Below, in pieces: positions 55,576-64,000 of a stretch of DNA of 64,000 bases. Under the pieces are notes generated by a model that had not been told where the DNA came from, ran no database searches, and saw nothing but the letters and a program-made list of their open reading frames with translations. The stretch spans positions 248,001 to 312,000 of the forward strand of contig NZ_JASZYV010000001.1 in assembly GCF_030316895.1 (NCBI RefSeq). Reading direction: 5' to 3'. A program made the translations under genes and the position numbers. Source of the stretch: Variovorax dokdonensis (GTDB lineage: Bacteria > Pseudomonadota > Gammaproteobacteria > Burkholderiales > Burkholderiaceae_C). Position 1 is the first letter of the stretch. Every line of letters begins with the position of its first letter.

Positions 55576-56538
55576 GTGCTCTACAAGCGCAATCCCCAGC
55601 TCAACAAACACGGCGAACTGCTGCACCTGCTGTCCATCGAGGGCCTGCCCAAGGACATCCTCACCCACATCCTGGACACCGCCGCCAACTTCACCAGCGT
55701 GAGCGACCGCGAGGTCAAGAAGGTGCCGCTGCTGCGCGGCAAGAGCGTGTTCAACCTGTTCTTCGAGAACAGCACCCGCACCCGCACCACCTTCGAGATC
55801 GCGGCCAAGCGGCTGTCGGCGGACGTGATCAACCTCGACATTGCACGCTCGTCCACCGCCAAGGGCGAATCGCTGCTCGACACCATCGCCAACCTGAGTG
55901 CCATGGCGGCCGACATCTTCGTGGTGCGGCACAGCGAATCGGGCGCGCCCTACCTGATCGCGCAGCATGTGGCCCCCCACGTGCACGTGGTCAATGCGGG
56001 CGACGGCCGGCATTCGCACCCCACGCAGGGGTTGCTGGATATGTTCACCATCCGCCACTACAAGAAGGATTTTTCCAACCTGACGGTGGCCATCGTGGGC
56101 GATGTGCTGCATTCGCGGGTGGCCCGCTCCGACATTCACGCGCTGACCACGCTCGGCTGCGCCGAAGTGCGCGTGGTGGGCCCCAAGACGCTGGTGCCTG
56201 CCGACATGGCGCAGATGGGCGTGCGCGTCTGCCACACGCTCGAAGAGGGCATCAGGGGCTGCGACGTGATCATCATGCTGCGCCTGCAGAACGAGCGCAT
56301 GAGTGGCGCGCTGCTGCCGTCATCCCAGGAGTTCTTCAAGACCTTCGGCCTCACGCCTGACAAGCTGCAACTGGCCAAGCCGGATGCGATCGTGATGCAT
56401 CCGGGGCCCATCAACCGAGGCGTGGAGATCGACTCGGCGGTGGTCGACGGCAGCCAGAGCGTGATCCTGCCGCAGGTGACCTTCGGCATCGCCGTGCGCA
56501 TGGCCGTGATGAGCATCGTGGCCGGCAACGAAGCCTGA
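55576..56538 (+). CDS. pyrB: Aspartate carbamoyltransferase catalytic chain
   Basis: A 320-residue enzyme making carbamoyl-aspartate for pyrimidines. The carbamoyl-phosphate motif [13 protein letters not shown] (about 59-71) is intact, with [10 protein letters not shown] and the aspartate-binding MLRLQNERM. The start is GTG. The following pyrC' gene 24 bases downstream lacks the dihydroorotase active site, so this is the Pseudomonas-type PyrB that needs a pseudo-dihydroorotase partner to assemble. Confidence 0.97.
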   Translation: MLYKRNPQLNKHGELLHLLSIEGLPKDILTHILDTAANFTSVSDREVKKVPLLRGKSVFNLFFENSTRTRTTFEIAAKRLSADVINLDIARSSTAKGESLLDTIANLSAMAADIFVVRHSESGAPYLIAQHVAPHVHVVNAGDGRHSHPTQGLLDMFTIRHYKKDFSNLTVAIVGDVLHSRVARSDIHALTTLGCAEVRVVGPKTLVPADMAQMGVRVCHTLEEGIRGCDVIIMLRLQNERMSGALLPSSQEFFKTFGLTPDKLQLAKPDAIVMHPGPINRGVEIDSAVVDGSQSVILPQVTFGIAVRMAVMSIVAGNEA

Positions 56539-56561
56539 ACCCCCACAAGAAGAACAACACC

Positions 56562-57833
56562 ATGAACCTGCTGATTCGAAACGGCCGCGTGATCGACCCG
56601 GCCTCCGGCCTGGACGCGCAGGCCGACATTGCCGTCGCCAAGGGCCGCATCGTCGGCGTGAAGGACCTTCCCGCCGACTTCCAGGCGCAGCACACCGTCG
56701 ACGCCGCCGGCTGCATCGTCGCGCCCGGGCTGGTCGACCTGCAGGCGCGCGTGCGCGAGCCGGGCTACGAGCACGAAGGCATGCTCAACAGCGAACTGGC
56801 GGCAGCGGTGGCCGGTGGCGTGACCAGTCTGGTGTCGCCGCCCGACACCGACCCGGTCCTGGATGAATCCGGCCTGGTGCAGATGCTCATCTACCGTGCC
56901 AAGAAGCTCAAGCTGGCGCGCCTGTATCCGTTGGGCGCGATCACGCGCGGGCTGTCGGGCGATGTGTTGACCGAGATGGCCGCGCTCACCGAGGCCGGCT
57001 GCGTCGGCTTCGGCCAGGCCGAAGTGCCTCTGGCCAACACGCAGGTGCTGCAACGCGCGCTGCAATACGCCAGCACCTTCGGCTACACGTTGTGGCTGCG
57101 GCCGCAAGACCGCGACCTGGGCAAGGGCGTGGTCGCCAGCGGGCCGCTGGCCACGCGCCGCGGCCTGTCGGGCGTCCCGGTGGCGGCCGAGACCATTGCC
57201 ATCTTCACGCTGGTCGAGCTGATGCGTTCCAGTGGCGCCAAGGTGCACCTGTGCCGCCTCTCCAGTGCCGCCGGCGTCGAGCTGGTTCGGGCCGCCAAGG
57301 CCGAGGGCCTGCCGCTGTCCTGCGACGTGAGCATCAATTCGCTGCACCTGACCGACACTGACATCGGCTACTTCGACAGCCGTGCCCGTGTGTCGCCGCC
57401 GCTGCGCCAGCAGCGTGACCGCGATGCGCTGTCTGCTGCGCTGGCCGACGGCACCATCGATGCGCTGGTGTCCGACCACACGCCGGTCGAAGCGGACGAG
57501 AAGACCTTGCCCTTTGCCGAAAGCGAAGTGGGGGCGACCGGCCTCGAACTCCTGCTGCCGCTGGCGCTCAAGTGGGGCGAGCAAAGCGGCGCGGGTATGC
57601 GCCGTGCGCTGGAAGTGGTGACGGCCGCGCCGGCACGACTGCTGGGCCAGGGCAGCGCGACCCTGGCCGTGGGCGAAGCGGCCGACCTTTGCGTGTTCGA
57701 CCCGGCGGTCGAGTGGCGCGCCCAGCCCGAAGCGCTGCGCAGCCAGGGCAAGCACACGCCGTTTGCCGACTACGCGCTGCAAGGGCGCACGCGCACCACG
57801 GTGGTGGACGGCCGCGTGGTCTACCAGGCATGA
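56562..57833 (+). CDS. pyrC': Pseudo-dihydroorotase PyrC' (aspartate carbamoyltransferase partner)
   Basis: A 423-residue amidohydrolase-fold protein. In active dihydroorotases the motif after the first strand is GLVDxHxHLREPG; here it is GLVDLQARVREPG, so both metal-binding histidines are lost (Gln and Arg instead). SDHTPVEADEK is kept. This is the pattern of PyrC' (PyrX), which in Pseudomonas is inactive but needed for PyrB assembly. The true dihydroorotase must be encoded elsewhere. Downstream the TGA overlaps a 14-codon frame leading to the acyltransferase. Confidence 0.92.
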   Translation: MNLLIRNGRVIDPASGLDAQADIAVAKGRIVGVKDLPADFQAQHTVDAAGCIVAPGLVDLQARVREPGYEHEGMLNSELAAAVAGGVTSLVSPPDTDPVLDESGLVQMLIYRAKKLKLARLYPLGAITRGLSGDVLTEMAALTEAGCVGFGQAEVPLANTQVLQRALQYASTFGYTLWLRPQDRDLGKGVVASGPLATRRGLSGVPVAAETIAIFTLVELMRSSGAKVHLCRLSSAAGVELVRAAKAEGLPLSCDVSINSLHLTDTDIGYFDSRARVSPPLRQQRDRDALSAALADGTIDALVSDHTPVEADEKTLPFAESEVGATGLELLLPLALKWGEQSGAGMRRALEVVTAAPARLLGQGSATLAVGEAADLCVFDPAVEWRAQPEALRSQGKHTPFADYALQGRTRTTVVDGRVVYQA

Positions 57834-57873
57834 ACGAAGCTGGCCGCCAGGCCGTGCCGACGCGGTCGGGTTG

Positions 57874-58647
57874 ATGCTGCGGCCGTTGCGCGTCATCTGG
57901 CGGCTGCTGCTCGCCATCGGCCATGCAATACGCGGGTGGTGCATCATCACGTTCCGCTTTCCGCGGCAGACGCCTGAGGAGCGCGCCGGCGAGGTCGAGC
58001 GTTGGTCCCGCCGCATGCTGGAGATCTTCGGCATCTCCCTCGTGGTGCAGGGCGTGCCGCCTGCGCGAGGGCCGCTGCTGCTGGTGGTCAACCACCTATC
58101 GTGGCTGGACATCCTGGTCATCCACTCGGCGCGCCACGTGCGATTCGTGGCCAAGTCCGACATCCGCGGCTGGCCGCTGATCGGCAAGCTGGCGACCGGT
58201 GCCGGCACGCTTTACATCGAGCGTGAGCGCCGGCGCGATGCCATGCGCGTGGTGCATCACATGGCCGAATCGCTGCAGGCCGGCGACCTCATCGCGGTGT
58301 TCCCCGAAGGCACCACCGGCGATGGCAAGACGCTGCTGCCATTCCATGCCAACCTGCTGCAGGCTGCGATTTCCACCTGCTCGCCGGTGCAGCCTGCCGC
58401 CCTGCGCTTTGCCGACCGGGCCACAGGGCAGACCAGCTTCGCGCCACGCTACATCGATGACGACACGCTCGCCAGTTCCGTCTGGCGAACGCTGAGCGCA
58501 CCGCCGCTGGCCGCCTACCTGTGCTTCGGCGACGTGCAGGATGCGCAAGGCAAGGAGCGCCGGGCCTGGTCGCAGGAGTTGCATGCGCAGATCCAAGCAC
58601 TGCGCGGCCATCAGCCGGCGCGCCAGGCAGACGACCTGGCGGCCTGA
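57874..58647 (+). CDS. 1-acyl-sn-glycerol-3-phosphate acyltransferase family protein
   Basis: A 257-residue membrane-associated acyltransferase with an N-terminal hydrophobic helix and the PlsC motifs: VVNHLSWLDIL (NHxxxxD box I, about 70-80) and FPEGTTGDGKTLL (box III). It would acylate lysophosphatidate or a related lipid. The likely start is ATG 57874, which overlaps by one base the TGA of a 14-codon frame that itself begins in the pyrC' stop (ATGA). Longer in-frame starts overlap pyrC'. Confidence 0.9.
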   Translation: MLRPLRVIWRLLLAIGHAIRGWCIITFRFPRQTPEERAGEVERWSRRMLEIFGISLVVQGVPPARGPLLLVVNHLSWLDILVIHSARHVRFVAKSDIRGWPLIGKLATGAGTLYIERERRRDAMRVVHHMAESLQAGDLIAVFPEGTTGDGKTLLPFHANLLQAAISTCSPVQPAALRFADRATGQTSFAPRYIDDDTLASSVWRTLSAPPLAAYLCFGDVQDAQGKERRAWSQELHAQIQALRGHQPARQADDLAA

Positions 58648-58704
58648 CCGACATTCGTCCAGGCGACGAGCGATCGCGTCGGGCTGTCGCTATGCTCCGG
58701 GCAC

Positions 58705-59538
58705 ATGCAGACCGACGCCGCCATCGACGCACTCACCGACTTCGTGCAGCGGCATCGGCGGCTTTTCGTGCTGACGGGCGCCGGGGTCAGTACCGAATCG
58801 GGCATCCCCGACTACCGCGACGACAAGGGCTACTGGAAGCGGCCGGAGCCGGTGCGCTACCAGGATTTCATGGGCAGCCAGGCAGTGCGCCAGCGCTATT
58901 GGGCGTGCAGCATGATCGGCTGGCCCGTGATGGCAAACGCCCGTCCCGGCGCGGCGCACTTAGCGCTGGCCCGACTCGAAGCGCGCGACAGGGTGCGCCT
59001 GCTGCTGACGCAGAACGTGGATGGGCTGCATCGGGCTGCCGGCAGCGCATCGCCAGTGGAACTGCATGGGCGCATCGACACCGTCGTGTGCATGGAATGC
59101 CGGCGCACTCTGCCGCGCGCTGAATTCCAGGAACAGCTGGAATCACGCAACCCCGATTGGGTGGCCCTGGAGGCCAGGGCCGCGCCCGATGGTGACGCCG
59201 ACTTGCACGGCCTCGATTTCTCGCAGTTCTTCGTGCCGCCGTGCCCGCATTGCGGCGGCATCCTGAAGCCTGACGTGGTGTTCTTCGGCGAAAGCGTGCC
59301 GCCCGATCGTGTCGCCGCCGCGCGCGCGGCCCTGGCCGATTCGGACGCCATGCTCGTCGTCGGCTCGTCGCTGATGGTCTATTCGGGCTTCCGGTTCGCA
59401 CAGGCCGCCGCCGCGGCGAGCCTGCCGATTGCGGCGCTGAACCTCGGACGCACGCGCGCCGACGATCTGCTCGCGCTCAAGGTGCAGGCGCCGGCTGGCG
59501 CAGCCCTGGCGGCCGTGGTCGATCGCTTGAACGCATAG
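58705..59538 (+). CDS. Sir2-family NAD-dependent protein deacylase
   Basis: A 277-residue sirtuin. The NAD-binding motifs are LTGAGVSTESGIPDYR (about 26-41) and QNVDGLHRAAGS; the catalytic histidine is in ELHGRIDTVVC, and the zinc cysteines are C-x2-C in VVCMECRR and C-x2-C in CPHCGGILKPDVVFFGE. It removes acyl groups from lysines; Acs is a classic sirtuin substrate, and acs is in this window, but the link is only by family knowledge. Confidence 0.94.
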   Translation: MQTDAAIDALTDFVQRHRRLFVLTGAGVSTESGIPDYRDDKGYWKRPEPVRYQDFMGSQAVRQRYWACSMIGWPVMANARPGAAHLALARLEARDRVRLLLTQNVDGLHRAAGSASPVELHGRIDTVVCMECRRTLPRAEFQEQLESRNPDWVALEARAAPDGDADLHGLDFSQFFVPPCPHCGGILKPDVVFFGESVPPDRVAAARAALADSDAMLVVGSSLMVYSGFRFAQAAAAASLPIAALNLGRTRADDLLALKVQAPAGAALAAVVDRLNA

Positions 59539-59660
59539 ATTCGACTTCATCCAAGGCGTGAGTGTCGACTTGCGCTGACATGCGCTGCGCTCGGCCGCTG
59601 ACGCGCCTGCGCCGCGCCGCCTTCGAGACTCGGTCTCATCGTCGGCCTCTTCTCATTGCC

Positions 59661-60275
59661 ATGTTGTTCGCCCGTTCTGTCTTTAAACCTGCCTGGGTGC
59701 TCGCGCTGGCCCTGGTTGCCAGCCCGGGGCTCGTGGCCTTTGCGACCAGTCGGCATGGTGAGGGCAGCGAGATGGAAACGCTGAAAGGCATGCAGCCGCT
59801 GACCACTCCTAAGCCCGCTGTCGCGATCGACACTGCCGGATCGGACGCCGATGGCAATGGCGTGCGCGACGATGTCGATGCCTTCATCGCCAGCCAGTAC
59901 AGCCGTGACGCGAAGCTTCGCGATGCTGCATTGAGAATGGCGCGCAGCATGCAGGCGGTGCTGACGGTCGACCTCACGCAGGTGAGCGATACCGCGCCCA
60001 TGGCAGAACGCGAAGTGGCAGTCATGTCCTGTGTGATTAACCAGTTGGGCGCAGAGCGCCGTGGCGATGCCGAGCAGATGATCAACCGCGTTGCCGCCCA
60101 GACCTACGACACCCGCGCCCGGTTCGAGAAGCGCGAGGCGTTCAGATTGCAGGCCAGCGCGGCGGACTTCAGTGCCGAGGCGAACTGCGCCGCAGATCCG
60201 CAAGCGGCGCCGCTCGTGGCTCAGCAGGACGGCGCGGGCAGTGTCCAAGTGGCGGATCTGCTCGACAACCGTTAG
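59661..60275 (+). CDS. Exported protein with a calcium-loop-like motif
   Basis: About 204 residues from ATG 59661, with a signal peptide (KPAWVLALALVASPGLVAFA). The mature part begins with DTAGSDADGNGVRDDVDAFI, an acidic loop of the EF-hand/dockerin type, and continues with helices and two cysteines (SCVINQ, EANCAA). I recognise no family. A longer frame from 59562 exists but reads as basic non-coding sequence ahead of the signal peptide. Confidence 0.6.
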   Translation: MLFARSVFKPAWVLALALVASPGLVAFATSRHGEGSEMETLKGMQPLTTPKPAVAIDTAGSDADGNGVRDDVDAFIASQYSRDAKLRDAALRMARSMQAVLTVDLTQVSDTAPMAEREVAVMSCVINQLGAERRGDAEQMINRVAAQTYDTRARFEKREAFRLQASAADFSAEANCAADPQAAPLVAQQDGAGSVQVADLLDNR

Positions 60276-60415
60276 AACAGCCCGCGCCTGTGCCCTGAAC
60301 CGCCTAGGCGCTGGCGGTGATCGACATCCTCCAACACTTCGGTCCGTACCGAAGCATTCAGCGCAAAGCCTGCCGCACACTCGGGTTCGCCCTCCAACGA
60401 ACTTGAACCCGATCT

Positions 60416-60754
60416 ATGGCCGTCACTTGCTTCATCCGCTACCAGATCGACCCCTTCCAGCGCGACAACTTCGAGCGCTATGCGCAGGCGTGGGGCGGCA
60501 TCATTCCGCGCTGCGGGGGCGACCTCATCGGCTACTTCCTGCCGCACGAAGGCAGCAACGACGTCGGCTGGGGCTTGATCGGCTTCGAAGACATGGCGGC
60601 CTACGAACGGTACCGCGCCAAGCTGAAGTCTGATACCGAGGGCCGGGCCAACTTCCAGTTCGCCCAGGCACAGCGCTTCATATTGCGGGAGGAGCGGACA
60701 TGGCTCGAAGATGTCCCGTCGACGCGCAATGTCGCCCGCGAGGTGACGCCCTGA
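60416..60754 (+). CDS. NIPSNAP family protein
   Basis: A 112-residue protein with a dimeric alpha-beta-barrel fold of the NIPSNAP family ([35 protein letters not shown]). The function is unknown; relatives occur with regulators and small-molecule catabolic genes. It precedes the ArsR-type regulator by 15 bases and is probably co-transcribed. Confidence 0.85.
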   Translation: MAVTCFIRYQIDPFQRDNFERYAQAWGGIIPRCGGDLIGYFLPHEGSNDVGWGLIGFEDMAAYERYRAKLKSDTEGRANFQFAQAQRFILREERTWLEDVPSTRNVAREVTP

Positions 60755-60769
60755 TCGAGAGAATCTTCG

Positions 60770-61459
60770 ATGAACACTCCCCATGAGCCTCGCCTGGCGC
60801 GTGTGGCGGCCATCGTGGCCGACCCTGCAAGGTCCCGCATGCTCGCGTATCTGTTGTCCGGCGAGTACGCCAGCGCCAGCGAACTGGCAAAGGCCGCGTC
60901 GATCACAGCGGCCACGGCCAGCGGGCACCTGGGCAAGCTGATGCAGGCGCGCTTCGTGGTCTGTGAGCCAAGAGGCCGGCACAGGTACTACCGTCTTGCG
61001 GACGCCGAGGTCGCCCACGCGCTGGAGGCCCTGGCCTTGGTCGCGGAGCGCGACTCGCACGATCGAGCCTGGGAACACCCTGATCGGGCTCGCCTGCGCC
61101 GTGCGCGCTGTTGCTATGGACACCTCGCGGGCCAGCTGGGCGTTTCGCTCTTCGACGCGCTTCTTCGCCAGGAAGGTCTGAGATCGACCCCCGCAGGCTT
61201 CGAGCTGACGGCCTCCGGCCTGGAATGGCTCCAAGGTCTGGGACTGAAGCCGGGTTCGCCGAACGCGCGGCGGCGCTTCGCATACCGTTGCCTGGACTGG
61301 TCCGAACGCCGCGACCATCTTGCGGGCCAACTGGCGGAGGAGCTGTACCAGCATTTCTCCACGATGGGGTGGCTGCGGCGCACGAATGGCAGAGCGGTAG
61401 AGGTCACGTCGAGCGGGCAACAGGAACTGCTGCCTCGATTGATCGGCGGATCCGTCTGA
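60770..61459 (+). CDS. ArsR-family transcriptional regulator
   Basis: A 229-residue regulator with an N-terminal winged helix (ARVAAIVADPARSRMLAYLL, AKAASITAATASGHLGKLMQ) and a C-terminal extension of 120 residues of unknown ligand type. The CxC metal motif of ArsR/SmtB sensors is absent, so it probably senses an organic signal. It likely controls the NIPSNAP gene just upstream. Confidence 0.88.
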   Translation: MNTPHEPRLARVAAIVADPARSRMLAYLLSGEYASASELAKAASITAATASGHLGKLMQARFVVCEPRGRHRYYRLADAEVAHALEALALVAERDSHDRAWEHPDRARLRRARCCYGHLAGQLGVSLFDALLRQEGLRSTPAGFELTASGLEWLQGLGLKPGSPNARRRFAYRCLDWSERRDHLAGQLAEELYQHFSTMGWLRRTNGRAVEVTSSGQQELLPRLIGGSV

Positions 61460-61508
61460 GAAGGGGTTTCAGGCCTGGTGCAGTGCCGCGGCCCGTGGAA
61501 CAGCCTTG

Positions 61509-61583
61509 TGGTGCCCCCGACAGGAATCGAACCTGTATCTGAGTCTTAGGAGGACCCCGTTCTATCCATTGAACTACAGGGAC
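61509..61583 (-). tRNA. tRNA-Arg (CCT anticodon)
   Basis: A 75-base cloverleaf on the minus strand: acceptor GTCCCTG with CGGGGGC, anticodon stem GGGTC/GACTC, loop CTCCTAA (anticodon CCT), T-loop GTTCGATTC, encoded CCA. Confidence 0.93.
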
Positions 61584-61641
61584 GGCAGGTAGCGACTTTA
61601 TCAGTTTGCGCCTGCCGGCCCGGGTCGCTGCGGGGCCGCCA

Positions 61642-62724
61642 TCAGCCCAGGTAGCGCTTTTCCCACCAACTGAAGATCACGTCGCGCAGCTGTGCGGCCT
61701 GATCCTGGCCGTAGAACTGGTGCAGGCCGAGCGATGCCAGCAAGGCGCGTTCTTCATCGTCGAGCAGCACCTCGTGCTCGCGCTCGAGGATCGGCACGTT
61801 GGTGAACTGCGGCTGGTAGTTGTCGTCCCGGCGCAGAGCCCGGTCGGTCTTGATGTTCGGTTGCCGGAAATCGGCTGGCGTACGCTGGCTGTCCCATGTC
61901 GGCACTGCCGGCAAGGAAGCCCGGTCGCGCTCGCTGGCGCTATAGATCTCGACCTTCAGCGGCTTGAGCGAGAAGTTGCTGGTGCGCATGACGTCGGCGC
62001 CGCAGACGTTGGGCACGGCCAGCACATCCATCAGCGCGAGCATTTCCACATGGTCGCCCGCCTTGGAGGTCTGGCGCTCGATGCGGCCGCGCGCACCTTC
62101 GATCACCGTGTTCATGAACAGGTTGAACGAGTCGTGTACGTCGTCGGGCGTCAGGCCGTACTCTCGCTGCGCCTCGGACTGGATGTCATGGCAGTTGGTG
62201 TGGCGCGCAAAACCGTAGGCCGACTCATACAGGTTGGCGCTGCAGCGCGGGAACATCACGTCGTTGCAGCGGACCGTGTCCGCAAGAAGGTAGAGCATGG
62301 CGCGCTCGCGCGGCGGGGCAGACCACAGGAAGTCGCCCGGCCCAGGGTTGAATCCGTGCAGGGTGCGTGTGCGGCCCACGTGCATGAACTCCTTGTAGTC
62401 GTGCAGGTTGAAGACGTTCAGGTCGGCGCATTGGCCGCCTTCGACCTGCTCGATGCGGAGCACCTGACCGGCCAGTACCTCGACCGCCTTGCCGGTGCCG
62501 GGTTCGATGATGTGCGAGTACAGCACCTCGCGTTCGCTGGACAGGCCCTCAAGGTTTGGAGCAGCGGACGAGGCGGGGCGCGCGGAAGGCACGCCGTCCT
62601 TCCATTCGCGCAGCGCCCGGCTGGCCAGGCTTTGCAGGTCGGTCGCATCGCCGGTGGCCATGCAGCGGTCCAGCAATTCCTTTTGCTGCTGGTTCAGGCG
62701 CAGTCGCACCAGGGTCTGGCTCAT
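61642..62724 (-). CDS. DUF1989 / urea carboxylase-associated family protein
   Basis: A 360-residue protein of the DUF1989 family. A short N-terminal helix pair precedes EVLAGQVLRIEQVEGGQCAD and FNLHDYKEFMHVGRTRTLHG; the HTNCHDIQSEAQ segment and KAGDHVEMLALMDVLAVPNVC carry the histidines, cysteine and acidic residues that probably bind a metal. Relatives sit with urea carboxylase or purine-degradation genes. It is divergent from the GntR regulator, so it is probably part of that regulator's nitrogen-compound catabolic set. Confidence 0.85.
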   Translation of the reverse strand: MSQTLVRLRLNQQQKELLDRCMATGDATDLQSLASRALREWKDGVPSARPASSAAPNLEGLSSEREVLYSHIIEPGTGKAVEVLAGQVLRIEQVEGGQCADLNVFNLHDYKEFMHVGRTRTLHGFNPGPGDFLWSAPPRERAMLYLLADTVRCNDVMFPRCSANLYESAYGFARHTNCHDIQSEAQREYGLTPDDVHDSFNLFMNTVIEGARGRIERQTSKAGDHVEMLALMDVLAVPNVCGADVMRTSNFSLKPLKVEIYSASERDRASLPAVPTWDSQRTPADFRQPNIKTDRALRRDDNYQPQFTNVPILEREHEVLLDDEERALLASLGLHQFYGQDQAAQLRDVIFSWWEKRYLG

Positions 62725-62993
62725 CGCATTCCTTTCATGTGTACGTCTTTTTCCGATCACGTATGCAAGATGTCTGCCACGCCAAAGGTCCCGCGGGATG
62801 GACAAGGCAAGTGCGCAATTGGTGCAAAGCAAGGCTTGCCGCCTTGCGGTGGTGCGTGATGGCTCGAATTCCAGAACGTTCGCCGTGCAATTCGGTGCGC
62901 CACCGCTCAAACCGGCAAATCAAGGGCTGGCGCGCTTTTCGCATACAGGCATTAGCAATCAGGAATACCTGAGCTGTGTACAGAAAAGCTGCA

Positions 62994-63746
62994 ATGCCCA
63001 TCCAAATACCGGAACCCAGCAAGTCCGAAGCCGCCTACCTGGCCCTCAAGCACGCGGTGATCGAGCAGGCCCTCTCGCCCGGCACCAAGCTGCCCGAAGA
63101 CGTGTTGGCCACGCATCTGAAAGTGAGCCGCACGCTGGTGCGCGAAGCCCTGGCGCGGCTGATGTCCGAAGGCTTGGTGGCATCGAGTCGCAAGCGCACT
63201 GCCACGGTGGCCCAACCTTCGCGTGCCGAAGCGCAGAGCGTGTTCGAGGCACGCGCCTGCCTCGAACAGGAGGTGGTGCGCCGAGTGATGACGCGCTGGA
63301 CGCCAGCAATGGGCGCTGAACTGACCGGCCATGTGCGCACTGAGGAAGAAGCGGCGCGCATCCAGGCACCTCCGGTGTGCGCGCGCCTCGCGGGCGAGTT
63401 CCACATCCGCTTGGCGGCCATGTCGGGCAATCCGGTGATCGAACGCTACGTGTCCGAACTCGTGTCGCGCTGTTCGCTGATCCTGGCCATCTACGGCAAT
63501 CCGCACCATTCGCAGTGCGGCATCGATGAGCACAAGGCCTTGATCGACGCGTTCCGCCGCCAGGACGAGAAAGCCGCGCTGCGCCTCATGGCCTCGCACC
63601 TCGACAACGTGCAGGAGCGAGCGCTGATGCCAGAGCGCAAGCCCGTAGACGAAGACCTGGGCGGCATCCTGTCGCGCTATGTCTCGCCAGAGGGCGCCAC
63701 CACCTCCACCGGCCGGGCGCGCAAGGGCGCACGAAGCCGCGCCTGA
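62994..63746 (+). CDS. GntR/FCD-family transcriptional regulator
   Basis: A 250-residue regulator with a GntR winged helix (LSPGTKLPEDVLATHLKVSRT, about 28-48) and an FCD effector domain (about 90-230) whose metal-binding pattern includes EFHIRLAAMSGN. I chose the ATG at 62994 (MPIQIPEPSKS). It lies between the divergent DUF1989 gene and a downstream BMP-type binding protein gene, both likely targets. Confidence 0.9.
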   Translation: MPIQIPEPSKSEAAYLALKHAVIEQALSPGTKLPEDVLATHLKVSRTLVREALARLMSEGLVASSRKRTATVAQPSRAEAQSVFEARACLEQEVVRRVMTRWTPAMGAELTGHVRTEEEAARIQAPPVCARLAGEFHIRLAAMSGNPVIERYVSELVSRCSLILAIYGNPHHSQCGIDEHKALIDAFRRQDEKAALRLMASHLDNVQERALMPERKPVDEDLGGILSRYVSPEGATTSTGRARKGARSRA

Positions 63747-63771
63747 GTTTTTTCAACGCAAAGGAAGACCG

Positions 63772-64000
63772 ATGACCCACACCCCTTCTTGGAATCGCCG
63801 CCGCTTTCTGGGCACGACGCTCGGCTCGGCCGCCGGCACATCGCTGGCCGGCGCCGCGGGGCTGTCCACATTGCTGGGGACATCCAGCGTGCAGGCCAAG
63901 ACCGATCTGACAGTCGGCATCATCTACGTCGGCCCGCGCGACGACTACGGCTGGAACCAGGCGCATGCCGTGGCCGCGCAGGCGCTGAAGGCGGTGCCAG
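63772..64000 (+). CDS. BMP-family ABC transporter substrate-binding protein (5' part)
   Basis: The first 76 codons are in the window. A twin-arginine-type signal (NRRRFLGTTLGSAAGT) is followed by TVGIIYVGPRDDYGWNQAHA, the start of a BMP/PBP1 periplasmic binding protein. BMP proteins often bind nucleosides or purines, which fits the neighbouring GntR regulator and DUF1989 gene. AAGGAAG precedes the ATG. The rest lies past the right edge. Confidence 0.85.
   Translation, partial: MTHTPSWNRRRFLGTTLGSAAGTSLAGAAGLSTLLGTSSVQAKTDLTVGIIYVGPRDDYGWNQAHAVAAQALKAVP

Noticed and set aside
1..64000. CRISPR arrays or insertion sequences
   Set aside because: No evenly spaced repeats and no transposase were seen in any frame.

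Overview
The window is GC-rich chromosomal DNA from a betaproteobacterium of the order Burkholderiales, most likely Comamonadaceae and Variovorax-like. This rests on gene order (rubredoxin followed by pilGHIJ-chpA, yqgE-ruvX-pyrR-pyrB-pyrC', dusB-fis-purH), protein flavour and strong codon bias; the genus is inference. Most of the window is tightly packed core genome, with two blocks that look accessory.

Left edge, 1-4781 (accessory, less GC-rich): a minus-strand cassette of a HEPN/LOTUS-like protein with a frameshift, a UPF1/DNA2-type superfamily 1 helicase, and a UvrD-like helicase that runs off the left edge. It resembles a nucleic-acid-directed defence or RNA-quality module and is the best candidate for an undescribed system here.

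5188-16418, acetate module: acetyl-CoA synthetase and a second acyl-CoA synthetase face away from a hybrid histidine kinase and OmpR-type regulator, followed by a DUF485 protein and the acetate symporter ActP. A near-identical 15-mer sits at exactly the same distance before the kinase gene and before the DUF485-actP pair. A DnaQ-type exonuclease and a DUF294/CBS/cNMP protein follow, preceded by a perfect FNR-type box.

16452-20400: an acyl-CoA dehydrogenase, an EthD/DUF4286-like protein, an orphan TRAP binding protein, and a divergent IclR regulator with a palindromic site in the shared promoter. 20421-24540 (second accessory block): a MarR-like fragment, a 28-bp perfect palindrome, a prophage replication-gene remnant with an in-frame stop, a DUF5677-like protein, and a proteasome-like Ntn-hydrolase candidate translationally coupled to a small protein. 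The block abuts tRNA-Met.

24682-41241: a von Willebrand A protein divergent from an ECF sigma factor and its probable anti-sigma partner; then enoyl-CoA hydratase, M61 peptidase, DsbC, UbiH-like hydroxylase, MOSC protein, YchF, a glutathione transferase, YqaA, DusB-Fis-PurH, an outer-membrane barrel and HemL. 41249-52464: ThiD-like kinase, rubredoxin and the Pil-Chp chemosensory operon for type IV pili, ending in the 2070-residue ChpA.

52509-64000: photolyase head-to-head with yqgE, then ruvX, pyrR, pyrB and a pseudo-dihydroorotase pyrC'; an acyltransferase, a sirtuin, small proteins, an ArsR-type regulator, tRNA-Arg, and a DUF1989 protein, GntR/FCD regulator and start of a BMP-family binding protein cut by the right edge. 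Large reading frames antisense to acs, actP, the DUF294 gene and chpA are codon-bias shadows and were left out.
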